Assembly (NCBI GenBank): GCA_031180725.1
Contig: JAPSLO010000013.1
Span: 146,061 to 210,060, forward strand
Length of the DNA: 64,000 nucleotides
Reading direction: 5' to 3'
Origin: Roseomonas sp.
Lineage (GTDB): Bacteria; Pseudomonadota; Alphaproteobacteria; Acetobacterales; Acetobacteraceae
The notes below the pieces were generated by a model. The model ran no database searches. It worked only from the letters and a program-made list of their open reading frames with translations, and was not told the origin of the DNA. Positions 34,189 to 42,100 of this stretch are shown piece by piece; the stretch's first letter is position 1, and each line of letters starts with the position of its first letter. Made by a program: the position numbers and the translations under genes.

Positions 34189-35630
34189 GCGGCCTCGGGC
34201 TCCGGCAGGGTGAAGGGGCGCAGTTCTGCATGGTCGGCGGCATGGAAGGCCGCCCAGTCCTCCGCCTGCTGGTCCAGGAAGAGCTGGCGCTTCACGCCAT
34301 CCACCAGACGCGGCGCAACGTATTTCATGGTGCTCACCGAGGAGGCGACCGGCCCCAGGCTGAGATTGACCGCGCTGATCACAGTCAGCACGCGGCCGAG
34401 CCAGGGCGCCTTGCCGGGTTCGCGTTCCTGGAAGGCGCCGTTGCGGTCCAGATAGGGCGCGCGGCCCATGGCGGCGTGCTGCTTTTCCGGCGGCGGGGTG
34501 TAGCGGTCGCGCCAGCGCGCGGCATGCTTCGCGATCTCCGCCAGTTCCGGCCGCAAGGCGAGATCGGATTTGAAGCCGGTCGCCACGGCGAGGCTGTCAT
34601 AGACGGCGCGCCGGCCATTGCCCTCCACCACGATCTCCTGCCCGGTCCAGCGGATGTGCTCCCAGGGGAAGCCGGTGCGGATGGCGAAGCCGGGCAGGGC
34701 AACGGCCGTATCGAAAGTGGGCTGCGGCGGGGGCTGGCCGATCTCCTTCAGGTGCCAAGTATAGGCCCATTTCATCGCATCCGGCAGGTCCACGTAATGA
34801 GCCAGGAAACCGCTTGTCTCCATCCAGCGCCGTGGGTTGTCGCGCGGCAGTTCGGGGCGGCGCACGCAGACCTCGGCACGCGTCGCGCCCTTCTCCAGCG
34901 CGGCTATTGCCATGTCGAAGGCCGAGGCACCGGCCCCCAGTATGCCCAGGCGCTGGCCGCGGAAGCGGGTGGGATCGAAGACGTCCATCGCATGCACCAG
35001 GCGGTCCGCTGGCACGGCGCGCGCGATCTCCGGCGGGATTTCATAGCCGCCGGCGCCCATGCCGCCGGTGCAGAGCAGCACGGTGCGGGCGTAGCGCGTC
35101 TGCGGGCCCTCGGGCGTTACGAAGCCCAGCTTCAGCAGGCCGCCTTCAGCGGCGGGCTCCAGCGTCACCAGCTTCCAGCGGCTGTTCACCGGCAGGTCCA
35201 GCACGCGGCGGAACCAAGTGAGATAGTCCATCCAGGCGGTGCGCGGCACGCGGTAGATCGCTTCCCAGCCCTCCGGCCCGTGCTGCGCTTCGAACCAGGC
35301 GCGGAAGGACAGGGCGGGCAGGCCCAGCTCCGGCCCGGTGAGGTCCTTCGGCGTGCGCAGCATGGACATGCGGGCGAAGGTCACCCAGGGGCCTTCGCGG
35401 CCCGCCTCGTTCTCGTCGAAGAGCGCGATGTTGGTCACGCGCTCGCGCCGCAACAGGCCGGCGGTGGCCAGACCGAACATGCCGGCGCCGATCACCGCGC
35501 AATCCAGCGCGGCGCTGCCATCGGGCGCGGTGCGCGGATGCACCCAGTCGATGCGGGGATAGGTCATGATCTCCAGCTCGCGCGCCACCTGGCGTTTAAG
35601 CGCGGCCAGGCCGCGGGGATCGGTTGTCAT
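34185..35630 (-). CDS. FAD/NAD(P)-dependent oxidoreductase (flavin monooxygenase type)
   Basis: This 481-residue enzyme has an FAD-binding motif CAVIGAGMFGLATAGLL near residue 48, preceded by an N-terminal segment that may hold the protein in the TrkA-like FMO family, and a second nucleotide motif LGILGAGASAFDMAIAAL near 230 for NADPH. YPRIDWVHPR near the start and MDYLTWFRRVLDLPV support a Baeyer-Villiger- or N-oxygenase-like monooxygenase. Its stop overlaps the deacetylase-family gene, so the two probably serve one pathway, perhaps opening and then hydrolysing a nitrogenous compound. The substrate is not evident. Confidence 0.82.
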   Translation of the reverse strand: MTTDPRGLAALKRQVARELEIMTYPRIDWVHPRTAPDGSAALDCAVIGAGMFGLATAGLLRRERVTNIALFDENEAGREGPWVTFARMSMLRTPKDLTGPELGLPALSFRAWFEAQHGPEGWEAIYRVPRTAWMDYLTWFRRVLDLPVNSRWKLVTLEPAAEGGLLKLGFVTPEGPQTRYARTVLLCTGGMGAGGYEIPPEIARAVPADRLVHAMDVFDPTRFRGQRLGILGAGASAFDMAIAALEKGATRAEVCVRRPELPRDNPRRWMETSGFLAHYVDLPDAMKWAYTWHLKEIGQPPPQPTFDTAVALPGFAIRTGFPWEHIRWTGQEIVVEGNGRRAVYDSLAVATGFKSDLALRPELAEIAKHAARWRDRYTPPPEKQHAAMGRAPYLDRNGAFQEREPGKAPWLGRVLTVISAVNLSLGPVASSVSTMKYVAPRLVDGVKRQLFLDQQAEDWAAFHAADHAELRPFTLPEPEAA

Positions 35631-35934
35631 GCGGGGCTTCTCACTGTGGCGTCAGGGCAGGGCGGATCGCCCGCGCGCCCCCGGCCGGGGCGCGACGGCG
35701 GCGGCATCAGTCCGCTGGTCGCCACCGCCCGCGGGCGCGGGACAGGCCATGGGCGCGCGGCGGCCGGCCCGGACGCCGGGGGCGGCCGGAAATGGACGCG
35801 ACAATCAGGAGTGGCCAGGTGCCCATCGTGGCGATCCGCGCAGCAAGCGCCATGCCAGCGCAGCGTGCGGGCCGGACGGCGCGGCTGACGGCGCCATGGT
35901 CACGAAGGCGGCCGCCGGCCGCCGGCGATGACAG
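35631..35934. other. 304-base gap without a convincing gene; GC-rich hairpins
   Basis: No frame with a ribosome site or family resemblance was found between the FAD monooxygenase start and the SDR stop. The stretch is extremely GC-rich. It contains the 8-bp-stem hairpin CGCGCCCC-CGGCC-GGGGCGCG at 35674-35694 and a hairpin directly after the SDR gene (listed separately). It should also hold the promoter of the monooxygenase-deacetylase pair, but none is recognisable. Confidence 0.5.
35907..35923 (-). terminator. Hairpin immediately after the SDR gene
   Basis: GGCGGCC-GCC-GGCCGCC forms a 7-bp stem with a three-base loop 11 bases beyond the SDR stop on the minus strand. The following minus-strand bases start TTCG, only weakly U-rich. 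Confidence 0.4.
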
Positions 35935-36714
35935 CTACATGTTGCGGCGCTGAGCCCGCAGCGTGGGCAGACCGATGCCCGTCGCCTCGAAGCCGCCATC
36001 CACGGCGATCACCTGCCCGGTGATGTAACTGGCACGGTCGGAACAGAGAAAGACGATCGTCTCGGCCAGCTCCTCCTCCAGCCCGTAGCGGTTCAGGGGG
36101 ATGGTGTCGTGATAATCCCTGCGGATCTCCGGCGTGTGCACGGCCTTGGCCATGGCGGTGTCCACCGGCCCGGGGGCCACGGCATTCACGCGGATGCCGA
36201 GCGCTGCCAACTCCACCGCCTGCTGCTTGGTCAGATGCGCCAGCGCGGCCTTGCTGGTGCCATAGGCCACGCGCAGCGTCGAAGCCCGCAGGCCGGAGAT
36301 GGAGGTGATGTTCACCACCGCCCCGCCGCCGGCTTCCGCCATAAGCGGCGCAGCCGCCTGCACCGTCAGGAAGGGGCCGGTGAGGTTCACCGCCAGCACG
36401 CGGTTCCATTCCTCCGGCGTCGTCTCCAGGATCGGCTTGAACACGGCGATGCCGGCATTGTTCACCAGCGCGTCCAGGCGCCCGAAGCGCGTCGCCACCT
36501 GGCGCACCGCCTGCGCCACCCCGGCACCATCCGCGACATCGCAGGGCAGAGCGAGCGTCGCCTCCGGGCGGGCGAGCGCCGCCAGGGCCTGATCCAGCAG
36601 GCCGGGCTCGATGTCCAGCAAGGCCACGCGCCAGCCTTCCGCCAGGAAGCGCCTTGCGGTGGCAAGGCCGATGCCGCGCCCGGCCCCGGTGACGAGTGCG
36701 ACCTTCCCGCCCAT
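35935..36714 (-). CDS. SDR family oxidoreductase
   Basis: This 259-residue classical SDR has LVTGAGRGIGLATAR near residue 8, NNAGIAVFKP near 85, the catalytic Ser in NITSISGLRAS near 138 and YGTSKAALAHLTKQ near 152. The end of the protein, YITGQVIAVDGGFEATGIG, is typical of FabG-like members. The ribosome site GGGGGAG precedes the ATG. It is divergent from the hemP gene, with the Fur-box-like site between them. Substrate unknown; sugar or hydroxyacyl dehydrogenases of this type are common. Confidence 0.87.
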   Translation of the reverse strand: MGGKVALVTGAGRGIGLATARRFLAEGWRVALLDIEPGLLDQALAALARPEATLALPCDVADGAGVAQAVRQVATRFGRLDALVNNAGIAVFKPILETTPEEWNRVLAVNLTGPFLTVQAAAPLMAEAGGGAVVNITSISGLRASTLRVAYGTSKAALAHLTKQQAVELAALGIRVNAVAPGPVDTAMAKAVHTPEIRRDYHDTIPLNRYGLEEELAETIVFLCSDRASYITGQVIAVDGGFEATGIGLPTLRAQRRNM

Positions 36715-36798
36715 GACGCTCCCCCGCCATTGTCGCCTCGGCGCAGGCTCGCCGCTTGGCGGCGTCGGCGCAAGGCGGAGGTCAGGCGGGCGGCCAGT

Positions 36799-36813
36799 TG
36801 CGAATGATTTGCA
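36799..36813. promoter_or_regulatory. Fur-box-like site upstream of hemP
   Basis: TGCGAATGATTTGCA is an almost perfect 15-base dyad (TGC-R-AAT-n-ATT-Y-GCA) of the kind bound by alphaproteobacterial Fur. It lies 118 bases before hemP, in the divergent SDR-hemP region, and is AT-rich compared with its surroundings. Iron-responsive control of hemP and tonB would fit what is known of hemP genes. The site was found by eye. Confidence 0.55.
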
Positions 36814-36931
36814 GTTGCGGTACACCCTGGCAGCGCCGCGCCGCGCCCGGCGCCGCAAGGGAGTTCGATGTGACCAGCCGCCGCGTGACGCCGGAGGCCA
36901 CGGCTTCCGGACGCTATGCCAGGAGCCACGC

Positions 36932-37099
36932 ATGACCGAGGACCGCGAGGACACCCCGCAGGACGCCGCGCCGGCGGAACCCCTGGTACTGACCAGCCGT
37001 GACCTCCTGCGCGGCGGGCGGGAGATGACGATCCTGCACCGCGGCGAGGCCTATCGTCTGCGCATCACCAGCAAGGACCGGCTGATCCTGACCAAGTAG
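36932..37099 (+). CDS. hemP: Hemin uptake protein HemP
   Basis: This 55-residue protein ends in the conserved HemP core (LTSRDLLRGGREMTILHRGE, then YRLRITSKDRLILTK). HemP/HmuP proteins are small factors found in haem-uptake loci, in some bacteria acting as activators of the haem receptor gene. AGGAG is ten bases upstream of the ATG. A Fur-box-like site precedes it, and a TonB gene follows 80 bases later, making an iron/haem pair. No haem receptor or haem ABC transporter is encoded nearby. Confidence 0.92.
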   Translation: MTEDREDTPQDAAPAEPLVLTSRDLLRGGREMTILHRGEAYRLRITSKDRLILTK

Positions 37100-37179
37100 G
37101 CCCAGCCGGTGGAACCCGGCCGCGCCGTTGAGAAGGCGGTCGACAGGTTCCGCCGCGAGGGCTATCGGCGCCGGCAGGA

Positions 37180-38232
37180 ATGGTGACACGGCGCCCCCGC
37201 GAAACACCGGCCGCGCCAGCCGCGGCAGCATACGGACCAGGTTTTCTGATGGCAGCAGCAGCCCTTCCTGGCGATTTCGTCTCCTCGCGGCCCGGGGCGC
37301 TCAGCCTCTCCCTGGCCCTGCATGGAGGCATCGCCCTGGCCATGGTGCTGCCCTTCCTGATGCGGCCCGAGATGGTCGCCCCCTCCGCCCCGGTGACGAT
37401 GGAGATGGAGATGAGCGCCGCCGCGCTGCCCGGCGCGGCGGAGGCGCCGGACCCGGCTTCCACGACGGAACAGCCGCCTGCGCCCGAGGCCCTGCCGGTG
37501 GAAGCGCCCGACATGCTGGAAGCGACGCCGCCAGACGCCGCGGTGCCGGTCACCCCACCCGAGGTGCTGACCGCCGCCGAGCCCCCGCCGCCGACCAGCG
37601 CCCCGCCGCCGCCGCAGGTCGCGATGGCGGAACCGCCGCCCCCGGCTGAGGCGCCGATCCCGCCGGCCGAGGCGCCGATCACGCCCGAGCCTGCCGAGCT
37701 GGCACCGGCCGAAGCGCCGGAGGTGGAGCCCCCGCCACCCGCTGAGACGGTTGCAGCCATCCCGCCGCCGCCGCCAATGGCCCCGCCCGTGCCCGCCCCC
37801 CCGGTCCGGGCCACCACGCCGCCCCCGCCGCGCCCGCAACGGGCCGAAGCGCCTGCCCGCCCGCGCCCAAGCCGCCCGGCCGCACCGCCGGCGGCACAGG
37901 AAACCGCACCCGCGCCGGCCGCTCCCGCTGCACCGGCCGCGCCCGCTGGACCGCCGGTGATCACCTCGCCCCGCTATCGCAGTGCGCCGACACCGCCGGT
38001 CTATCCGCCGCGCGCAATCATGCTGTCCCAGACGGGCACGGTGGTGATCCGCGCCCTGGTCGGGCCCGACGGCACCACGCAGGAGGTCCGCGTCTGGCGC
38101 TCTTCTGGCCATGATCTGCTGGACCAGGCCGCGGTCACGGCCGTGCGCCGCTGGGCCTTCGAACCGGCGTCGGTGGGCGGCATGCGTGTGCAGGCCTGGG
38201 TCGAGGTGCCGGTGCATTTCCGCCTGCGCTGA
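37180..38232 (+). CDS. tonB: TonB-family energy transducer
   Basis: This roughly 350-residue protein has the TonB layout: a single membrane anchor at about residues 43-62 (SLSLALHGGIALAMVLPFL), a long Pro/Glu/Ala-rich periplasmic spacer (about 75-265), and a C-terminal TonB domain with YPPRAIMLSQTGTVVIRALV and VRRWAFEPASVGG. It transfers proton-motive energy to outer-membrane receptors. The start is uncertain: ATG 37180, GTG 37183 (overlapping the stop of a 25-codon frame that starts at 37109) and ATG 37249 are all in frame. No exbB or exbD is adjacent. The hemP neighbour and Fur-like site indicate iron control. Confidence 0.87.
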   Translation: MVTRRPRETPAAPAAAAYGPGFLMAAAALPGDFVSSRPGALSLSLALHGGIALAMVLPFLMRPEMVAPSAPVTMEMEMSAAALPGAAEAPDPASTTEQPPAPEALPVEAPDMLEATPPDAAVPVTPPEVLTAAEPPPPTSAPPPPQVAMAEPPPPAEAPIPPAEAPITPEPAELAPAEAPEVEPPPPAETVAAIPPPPPMAPPVPAPPVRATTPPPPRPQRAEAPARPRPSRPAAPPAAQETAPAPAAPAAPAAPAGPPVITSPRYRSAPTPPVYPPRAIMLSQTGTVVIRALVGPDGTTQEVRVWRSSGHDLLDQAAVTAVRRWAFEPASVGGMRVQAWVEVPVHFRLR

Positions 38233-38382
38233 GGGCGAGCACAGGATGCGCATCGGGAACTAACTTTTGTAATTTCATATAGTCTCTTGTATCGCTGGCC
38301 GGGGGTGCTTTACTGCTCGCTTCGCCCCAGCGATGCGGAGGTGCTGCGCGATGCGTCTGCGGCCCGCCTGGCCGACCCGGCG

Positions 38383-40047
38383 ATGAGCGAGCTGAATTTC
38401 CTGGTGCAGATGGCCGGCGAAGCCGCGCTGCTGCTCTGGGGACTGCATATGGTGCAGAGCGGCGTCGAGCGCGCCTTCGGTGGCCGTCTGCAGGCGGTGC
38501 TGGGGGCGGCGCTGGGCCGTCCGCTGGCCGCGCTGCTGGCCGGACTCGGCGTGACAGCGGCGCTGCAGAGTTCCACCGCCACGGCGCTGATGATCGGCGG
38601 CTTCGCGGCCACCGGCGCGGTGGCGCTGGTGCCCGCGCTGGCGGCGATGCTGGGCGCCAATCTCGGCACGGCGCTGCTGGTGCAGGTGCTGTCGGTGGAT
38701 CTGCATTGGCTGTCGCCGCTGCTGATCCTGCTGGGTGTCATCGCCTTCCGGAAAGGCAGCCGCAGTCGCACGCGCGACCTGGGGCGCGTCGGCGTCGGGC
38801 TGGGACTGATGCTGCTGGCGCTGGAGCTGCTGGTGCATACGCTGGGGCCGGTGGAATCCTCACCGCTGCTGCGGGAAGTGCTGGCGGCGCTGGCCGATGC
38901 GCCGTTGCCCAACTTGCTGCTGGCGGGCTTCGTGGCCTGGGCGGCACATTCCTCGATCGCTGGCATCCTGTTCGTGGCGACCCTGGCCGGCAGCGGCGCG
39001 GTGGAGGCCCAAGCCGCCATCGCCATGGTGGTCGGCGCCAATATCGGCACGGCCATCAACCCGCTGCTCTCGGCCCGCTTCAGCGCCGCCGACCGCGCCG
39101 CACTGCGCCTGCCCTTGGGCAACATGGCGAACAGGCTGGTGGGCGCGGGGCTAGTACTGGCCTTCCTGCCGCAGGCCGCGGCGGTGCTGGTGGCGCTGGA
39201 GGCCAGCCCGGTGCAGTTCGTGGCGCATGCCCATCTGCTGTTCAATTTGGCGACCGCGCTGCTCTTCCTGCCCCTGCTGAAGCCGCTGGCCTGGCTGCTG
39301 GAGAAGCTGCTGCCGGACCGCCCGCGGCAGGACGAAGGCGCGCCGCGCTACCTGGATGCCGCGGCCACGGCCGTGCCATCCGTCGCGCTGGCGAATGCGG
39401 AACGCGAGGTGCTGCGCATCGCCGATACGCTGGAGCGCATGCTGCGCGTCTCTGAACGCGCCTTCCACGCCGAGGACCGGGATGCGGCCCGGGATCTGGG
39501 TGCCATGGACGATGTGGTGGACCGGCTGCACCGCGCGGTGCTGGCCTATCTGGCTGCCCTGCCATCCGACCAGCTGGATGGCGAGGAGATGCGGCGGCTG
39601 GGCGAGATCCAGGCACATGCCATCGCCTTCGAACATGCGGCCGATGTGCTGAGCCGCGACGTCGCGCGTCACGCCGCCAAGCGGCTCCGCCGCGGTGTGC
39701 CGCTGGACGCCGCCGAGCGCGCGGAGCTGGAGGCGCTCCACGCCGCCTTGCGCGAACAGCTGCGCCTGGCGGTCGCCGTGCTGATGGTGGACGATGTGGA
39801 CGCCGCCCGGAAGCTGGTGCTGGTGAAGGAGACGCTGCGCACGACCGAGCGCGAGGCGACACGGCGCGCTGCCCTCTCGGCCCAGGTCGGGGTGGGACCC
39901 GCCGCCGGGGCATCCGCCCTGCTGCTGGACACGGTGCGCGACCTGCGGCGCGTCGGCTCGCATCTGGCCGCGGTCGCGCATCCGCTGCTGGAACGCCGTG
40001 GCGAGCTGCTGCCGAGCCGCTTGGCGACGGCCAGCCGGGACGGCTAG
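38383..40047 (+). CDS. Na/Pi cotransporter family protein with PhoU-like C-terminal domain
   Basis: This 554-residue membrane protein has two inverted NptA-type repeats: the first with ALQSSTATALMIGGFAATGA near residue 63, the second with AAHSSIAGILFVATLAGSG near 188, the QSS-like turns forming the Na/phosphate site. About residues 340-550 form a helical cytosolic PhoU-like region (ANAEREVLRIADTLERML). It probably moves phosphate with sodium, in either direction. The start at 38383 is chosen for its standard N-terminus; a GTG at 38341 is possible. The 150 bases upstream include an AT-rich patch (38261-38290) that may hold the promoter. Confidence 0.87.
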   Translation: MSELNFLVQMAGEAALLLWGLHMVQSGVERAFGGRLQAVLGAALGRPLAALLAGLGVTAALQSSTATALMIGGFAATGAVALVPALAAMLGANLGTALLVQVLSVDLHWLSPLLILLGVIAFRKGSRSRTRDLGRVGVGLGLMLLALELLVHTLGPVESSPLLREVLAALADAPLPNLLLAGFVAWAAHSSIAGILFVATLAGSGAVEAQAAIAMVVGANIGTAINPLLSARFSAADRAALRLPLGNMANRLVGAGLVLAFLPQAAAVLVALEASPVQFVAHAHLLFNLATALLFLPLLKPLAWLLEKLLPDRPRQDEGAPRYLDAAATAVPSVALANAEREVLRIADTLERMLRVSERAFHAEDRDAARDLGAMDDVVDRLHRAVLAYLAALPSDQLDGEEMRRLGEIQAHAIAFEHAADVLSRDVARHAAKRLRRGVPLDAAERAELEALHAALREQLRLAVAVLMVDDVDAARKLVLVKETLRTTEREATRRAALSAQVGVGPAAGASALLLDTVRDLRRVGSHLAAVAHPLLERRGELLPSRLATASRDG

Positions 40048-40205
40048 AGTCCAATCCAATCAGACCCGAGGCGGATGGCCGAGGGCCGGGCGGCAGGCCG
40101 CCAGGAGGGACGCGCCGCCGACGGTGGCTCCATTGGCCAGCGGCCCGACGGCGCGGATGTCGCCCGGGACCGGCCAGCCGACCGGAAGCTGACCGGGCTT
40201 GGACC

Positions 40206-40949
40206 CTAGGGAAGCAGCGCGGCCAGGGCCGGGCAGCAGGCCGCCATGGCGGGCCCGCCTGGCAGGCCCAGACGCCGGCAAGCGGCGAAGGCGCAGGCCA
40301 GGTTCGAGGACAGCACCGGAACGCCCAGCGCCGCCTGCCGCCATTCCATCGCATCCAGCGTCGCCGCCCCGGTGCCGGAGATCAGCACGGCGCAATCCGG
40401 CGGCGGCGCCAGCCGCGCCAGACCGTCGGCCACTTCTTCCGGTGAGAGGTCATAGGCACGGAAGCTGTCGGAGACCTTGAAGGACTCTACGATCTCGAAC
40501 CCGGCCGCCGCCCAGTAGCGTTCGGCGCGTTCCGTCAGCCAGCCAGGATAGGGCGAGAAGAGCAGTACTCTGCGGCGGCCCAAGGCCGCCACAGCATCCG
40601 CGATGGCGCGCGAGGCCAGCAGCACCGGCCGCCCTGCCTGCGCGGAGAGCCGTTCCTGCAGTGCCTGATCCTCGGCCGGTGGCAAGGCGTAGCTGGGGCC
40701 GGTGACGCCGACGATCACGACATCCAGCGCCAGCGCGCCGAACCCCGCGAGACCCTTCTCGGCCGCGTCCAGATAGGCGGCGTTGCGCTGTTCCAGCGTG
40801 GTGCCGGGCATGACCGGCAGCCGCGCGACATGCAAGGCCGCCTGGGGCGGCAGCAGGTGCCGGACCTCCGGCTCCACGGCCGGATTGGCGGAAGGGGAGA
40901 GCAGGCCGATGCGATGCGTGGGGTGCCAGCGGCGCGGCGGATGGATCAT
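40206..40949 (-). CDS. Asp/Glu racemase superfamily protein (maleate isomerase / arylmalonate decarboxylase type) lacking both catalytic Cys
   Basis: This 247-residue protein has the family start RIGLLSPSANPAVEPEV and two related halves. Family members use one or two Cys, usually in GCTS-like and SCTN-like turns. Here these positions read IVGVTGPSYALPP near residue 80 and VLISGTGAATLDAMEW near 195, so Val and Gly replace Cys. The protein may therefore have a changed mechanism or a binding role. It overlaps the downstream end of a flavin monooxygenase gene and shares the operon with an MmgE/PrpD protein and a Bug receptor, which suggests breakdown of an imported carboxylate. Confidence 0.75.
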   Translation of the reverse strand: MIHPPRRWHPTHRIGLLSPSANPAVEPEVRHLLPPQAALHVARLPVMPGTTLEQRNAAYLDAAEKGLAGFGALALDVVIVGVTGPSYALPPAEDQALQERLSAQAGRPVLLASRAIADAVAALGRRRVLLFSPYPGWLTERAERYWAAAGFEIVESFKVSDSFRAYDLSPEEVADGLARLAPPPDCAVLISGTGAATLDAMEWRQAALGVPVLSSNLACAFAACRRLGLPGGPAMAACCPALAALLP

Positions 40950-42100
40950 GGCCGGGCGTCCTCCAGCTTCGGCGCCCCCACGCTTGCAATATCCAGCATA
41001 CTCGCCTCCCGCGCCCAGGCGCGGGCCTGTTCGGGCGAGAGCGCCGCCATGCGCGCCACCTCGCCCGCCGGGTCGGTGGCGACACGCGCATCGGTGCGCG
41101 GCAGCAGGGCATGGCGCACGGTGTGAAGCCGCGCCGACGCCCAGTCGTCCAGCAGTGCATCGCCGCCGCCATCCAGCACCGCGCGCAGGGTGGCGGCGAG
41201 CGTCATCGCATCATGGATGCCAGCATTCATGTTCATCCCGCCGCGCGTATTGGTCAGATGCGCGGCATCGCCCGCCAGCAGCACCCGGCCGGCGCGATAG
41301 GCGACCGCCATCGCCTTGCGCACACCGTACACATCGCATCCGCTGACCGGCATGTCGGCCAGGCCTGGGAAGAAGCGCGCGATGCGGGCACGGATATGCG
41401 CCTCCTCCATCGCCACGCCATCCGTCATCTCCGGCGCAATGCGGAAGATCAGGCGCCAGTTCTGCGGCATGCGCAGGACCGAGCAGGAGCCGCTGGCGTC
41501 ATAGAGATAGCCGAGCCCGTCCAGCCCCGGCACATGGTCCCGCAGGTCGAGCGGCGTCAGCACGCGCAGCACGCGATGGGCGTAGTCGCTGGTCTCGGCC
41601 GCGATCCCCGCCAGTTGCCGCACCGCGCCGGAGGCACCGTCGCAGCCCACCGCGTAACGCGCGCGATGCGTGCTGCCATCCTCCGTGCGCAGCGTGACGC
41701 CCTGGGCATCCTGTTCCAGCGCCACGACGCCGGCGTTGAAGCACACCGTGCCCGGTGGAAGAGCGGCCAGCAGGGCAGGGGTCAGCCAATGCTGCTCGCG
41801 ATGCCAGCGGAAGGGAAAGCCGGTCTCGCCGGCCAGGATGCCGAGGTCGAGGCTGGCGGCGTCGCCAGTATCCACCCGGCGCCACAGGATGCGGTCCACC
41901 TGCACCCCACCCGGCCGCAGCCCGGCGAAGACACCGAGGCTGTCCAGCGCGTCCAGCGTCGGCGGGTGGAAGGTGGAGGCCCGGGAGGCGAGGGAGAGGC
42001 CCTCGCGCTTCTCCAGCACGCGCACCGCAATGCCCTTGCGATGCAGCGCCAGGGCGAGCGTGAGGCCGACGGGCCCGGCGCCGGCGATCAGGACATCCAT
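40946..42100 (-). CDS. FAD-dependent aromatic-type monooxygenase (PHBH fold)
   Basis: This 384-residue flavoenzyme has the three PHBH-family motifs: VLIAGAGPVGLTLALAL at residues 3-19, the YAVGCDGASGAVR (DG) motif near 150, and VLLAGDAAHLTNTRGGMNMN (GD motif) near 265. It is likely to hydroxylate an aromatic or related ring with NAD(P)H and O2. It lies between genes for an MmgE/PrpD protein (TAATG overlap) and a racemase-family protein (ATGA overlap), so these form one operon with the upstream Bug receptor. Confidence 0.88.
   Translation of the reverse strand: MDVLIAGAGPVGLTLALALHRKGIAVRVLEKREGLSLASRASTFHPPTLDALDSLGVFAGLRPGGVQVDRILWRRVDTGDAASLDLGILAGETGFPFRWHREQHWLTPALLAALPPGTVCFNAGVVALEQDAQGVTLRTEDGSTHRARYAVGCDGASGAVRQLAGIAAETSDYAHRVLRVLTPLDLRDHVPGLDGLGYLYDASGSCSVLRMPQNWRLIFRIAPEMTDGVAMEEAHIRARIARFFPGLADMPVSGCDVYGVRKAMAVAYRAGRVLLAGDAAHLTNTRGGMNMNAGIHDAMTLAATLRAVLDGGGDALLDDWASARLHTVRHALLPRTDARVATDPAGEVARMAALSPEQARAWAREASMLDIASVGAPKLEDARP

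Noticed and set aside
38261..38292. AT-rich patch before the Na/Pi gene read as a sigma-70 promoter
   Set aside because: Hexamer-like words occur (TATAGT, TTGTAT), but no pair has acceptable spacing; noted only as a possible promoter region.
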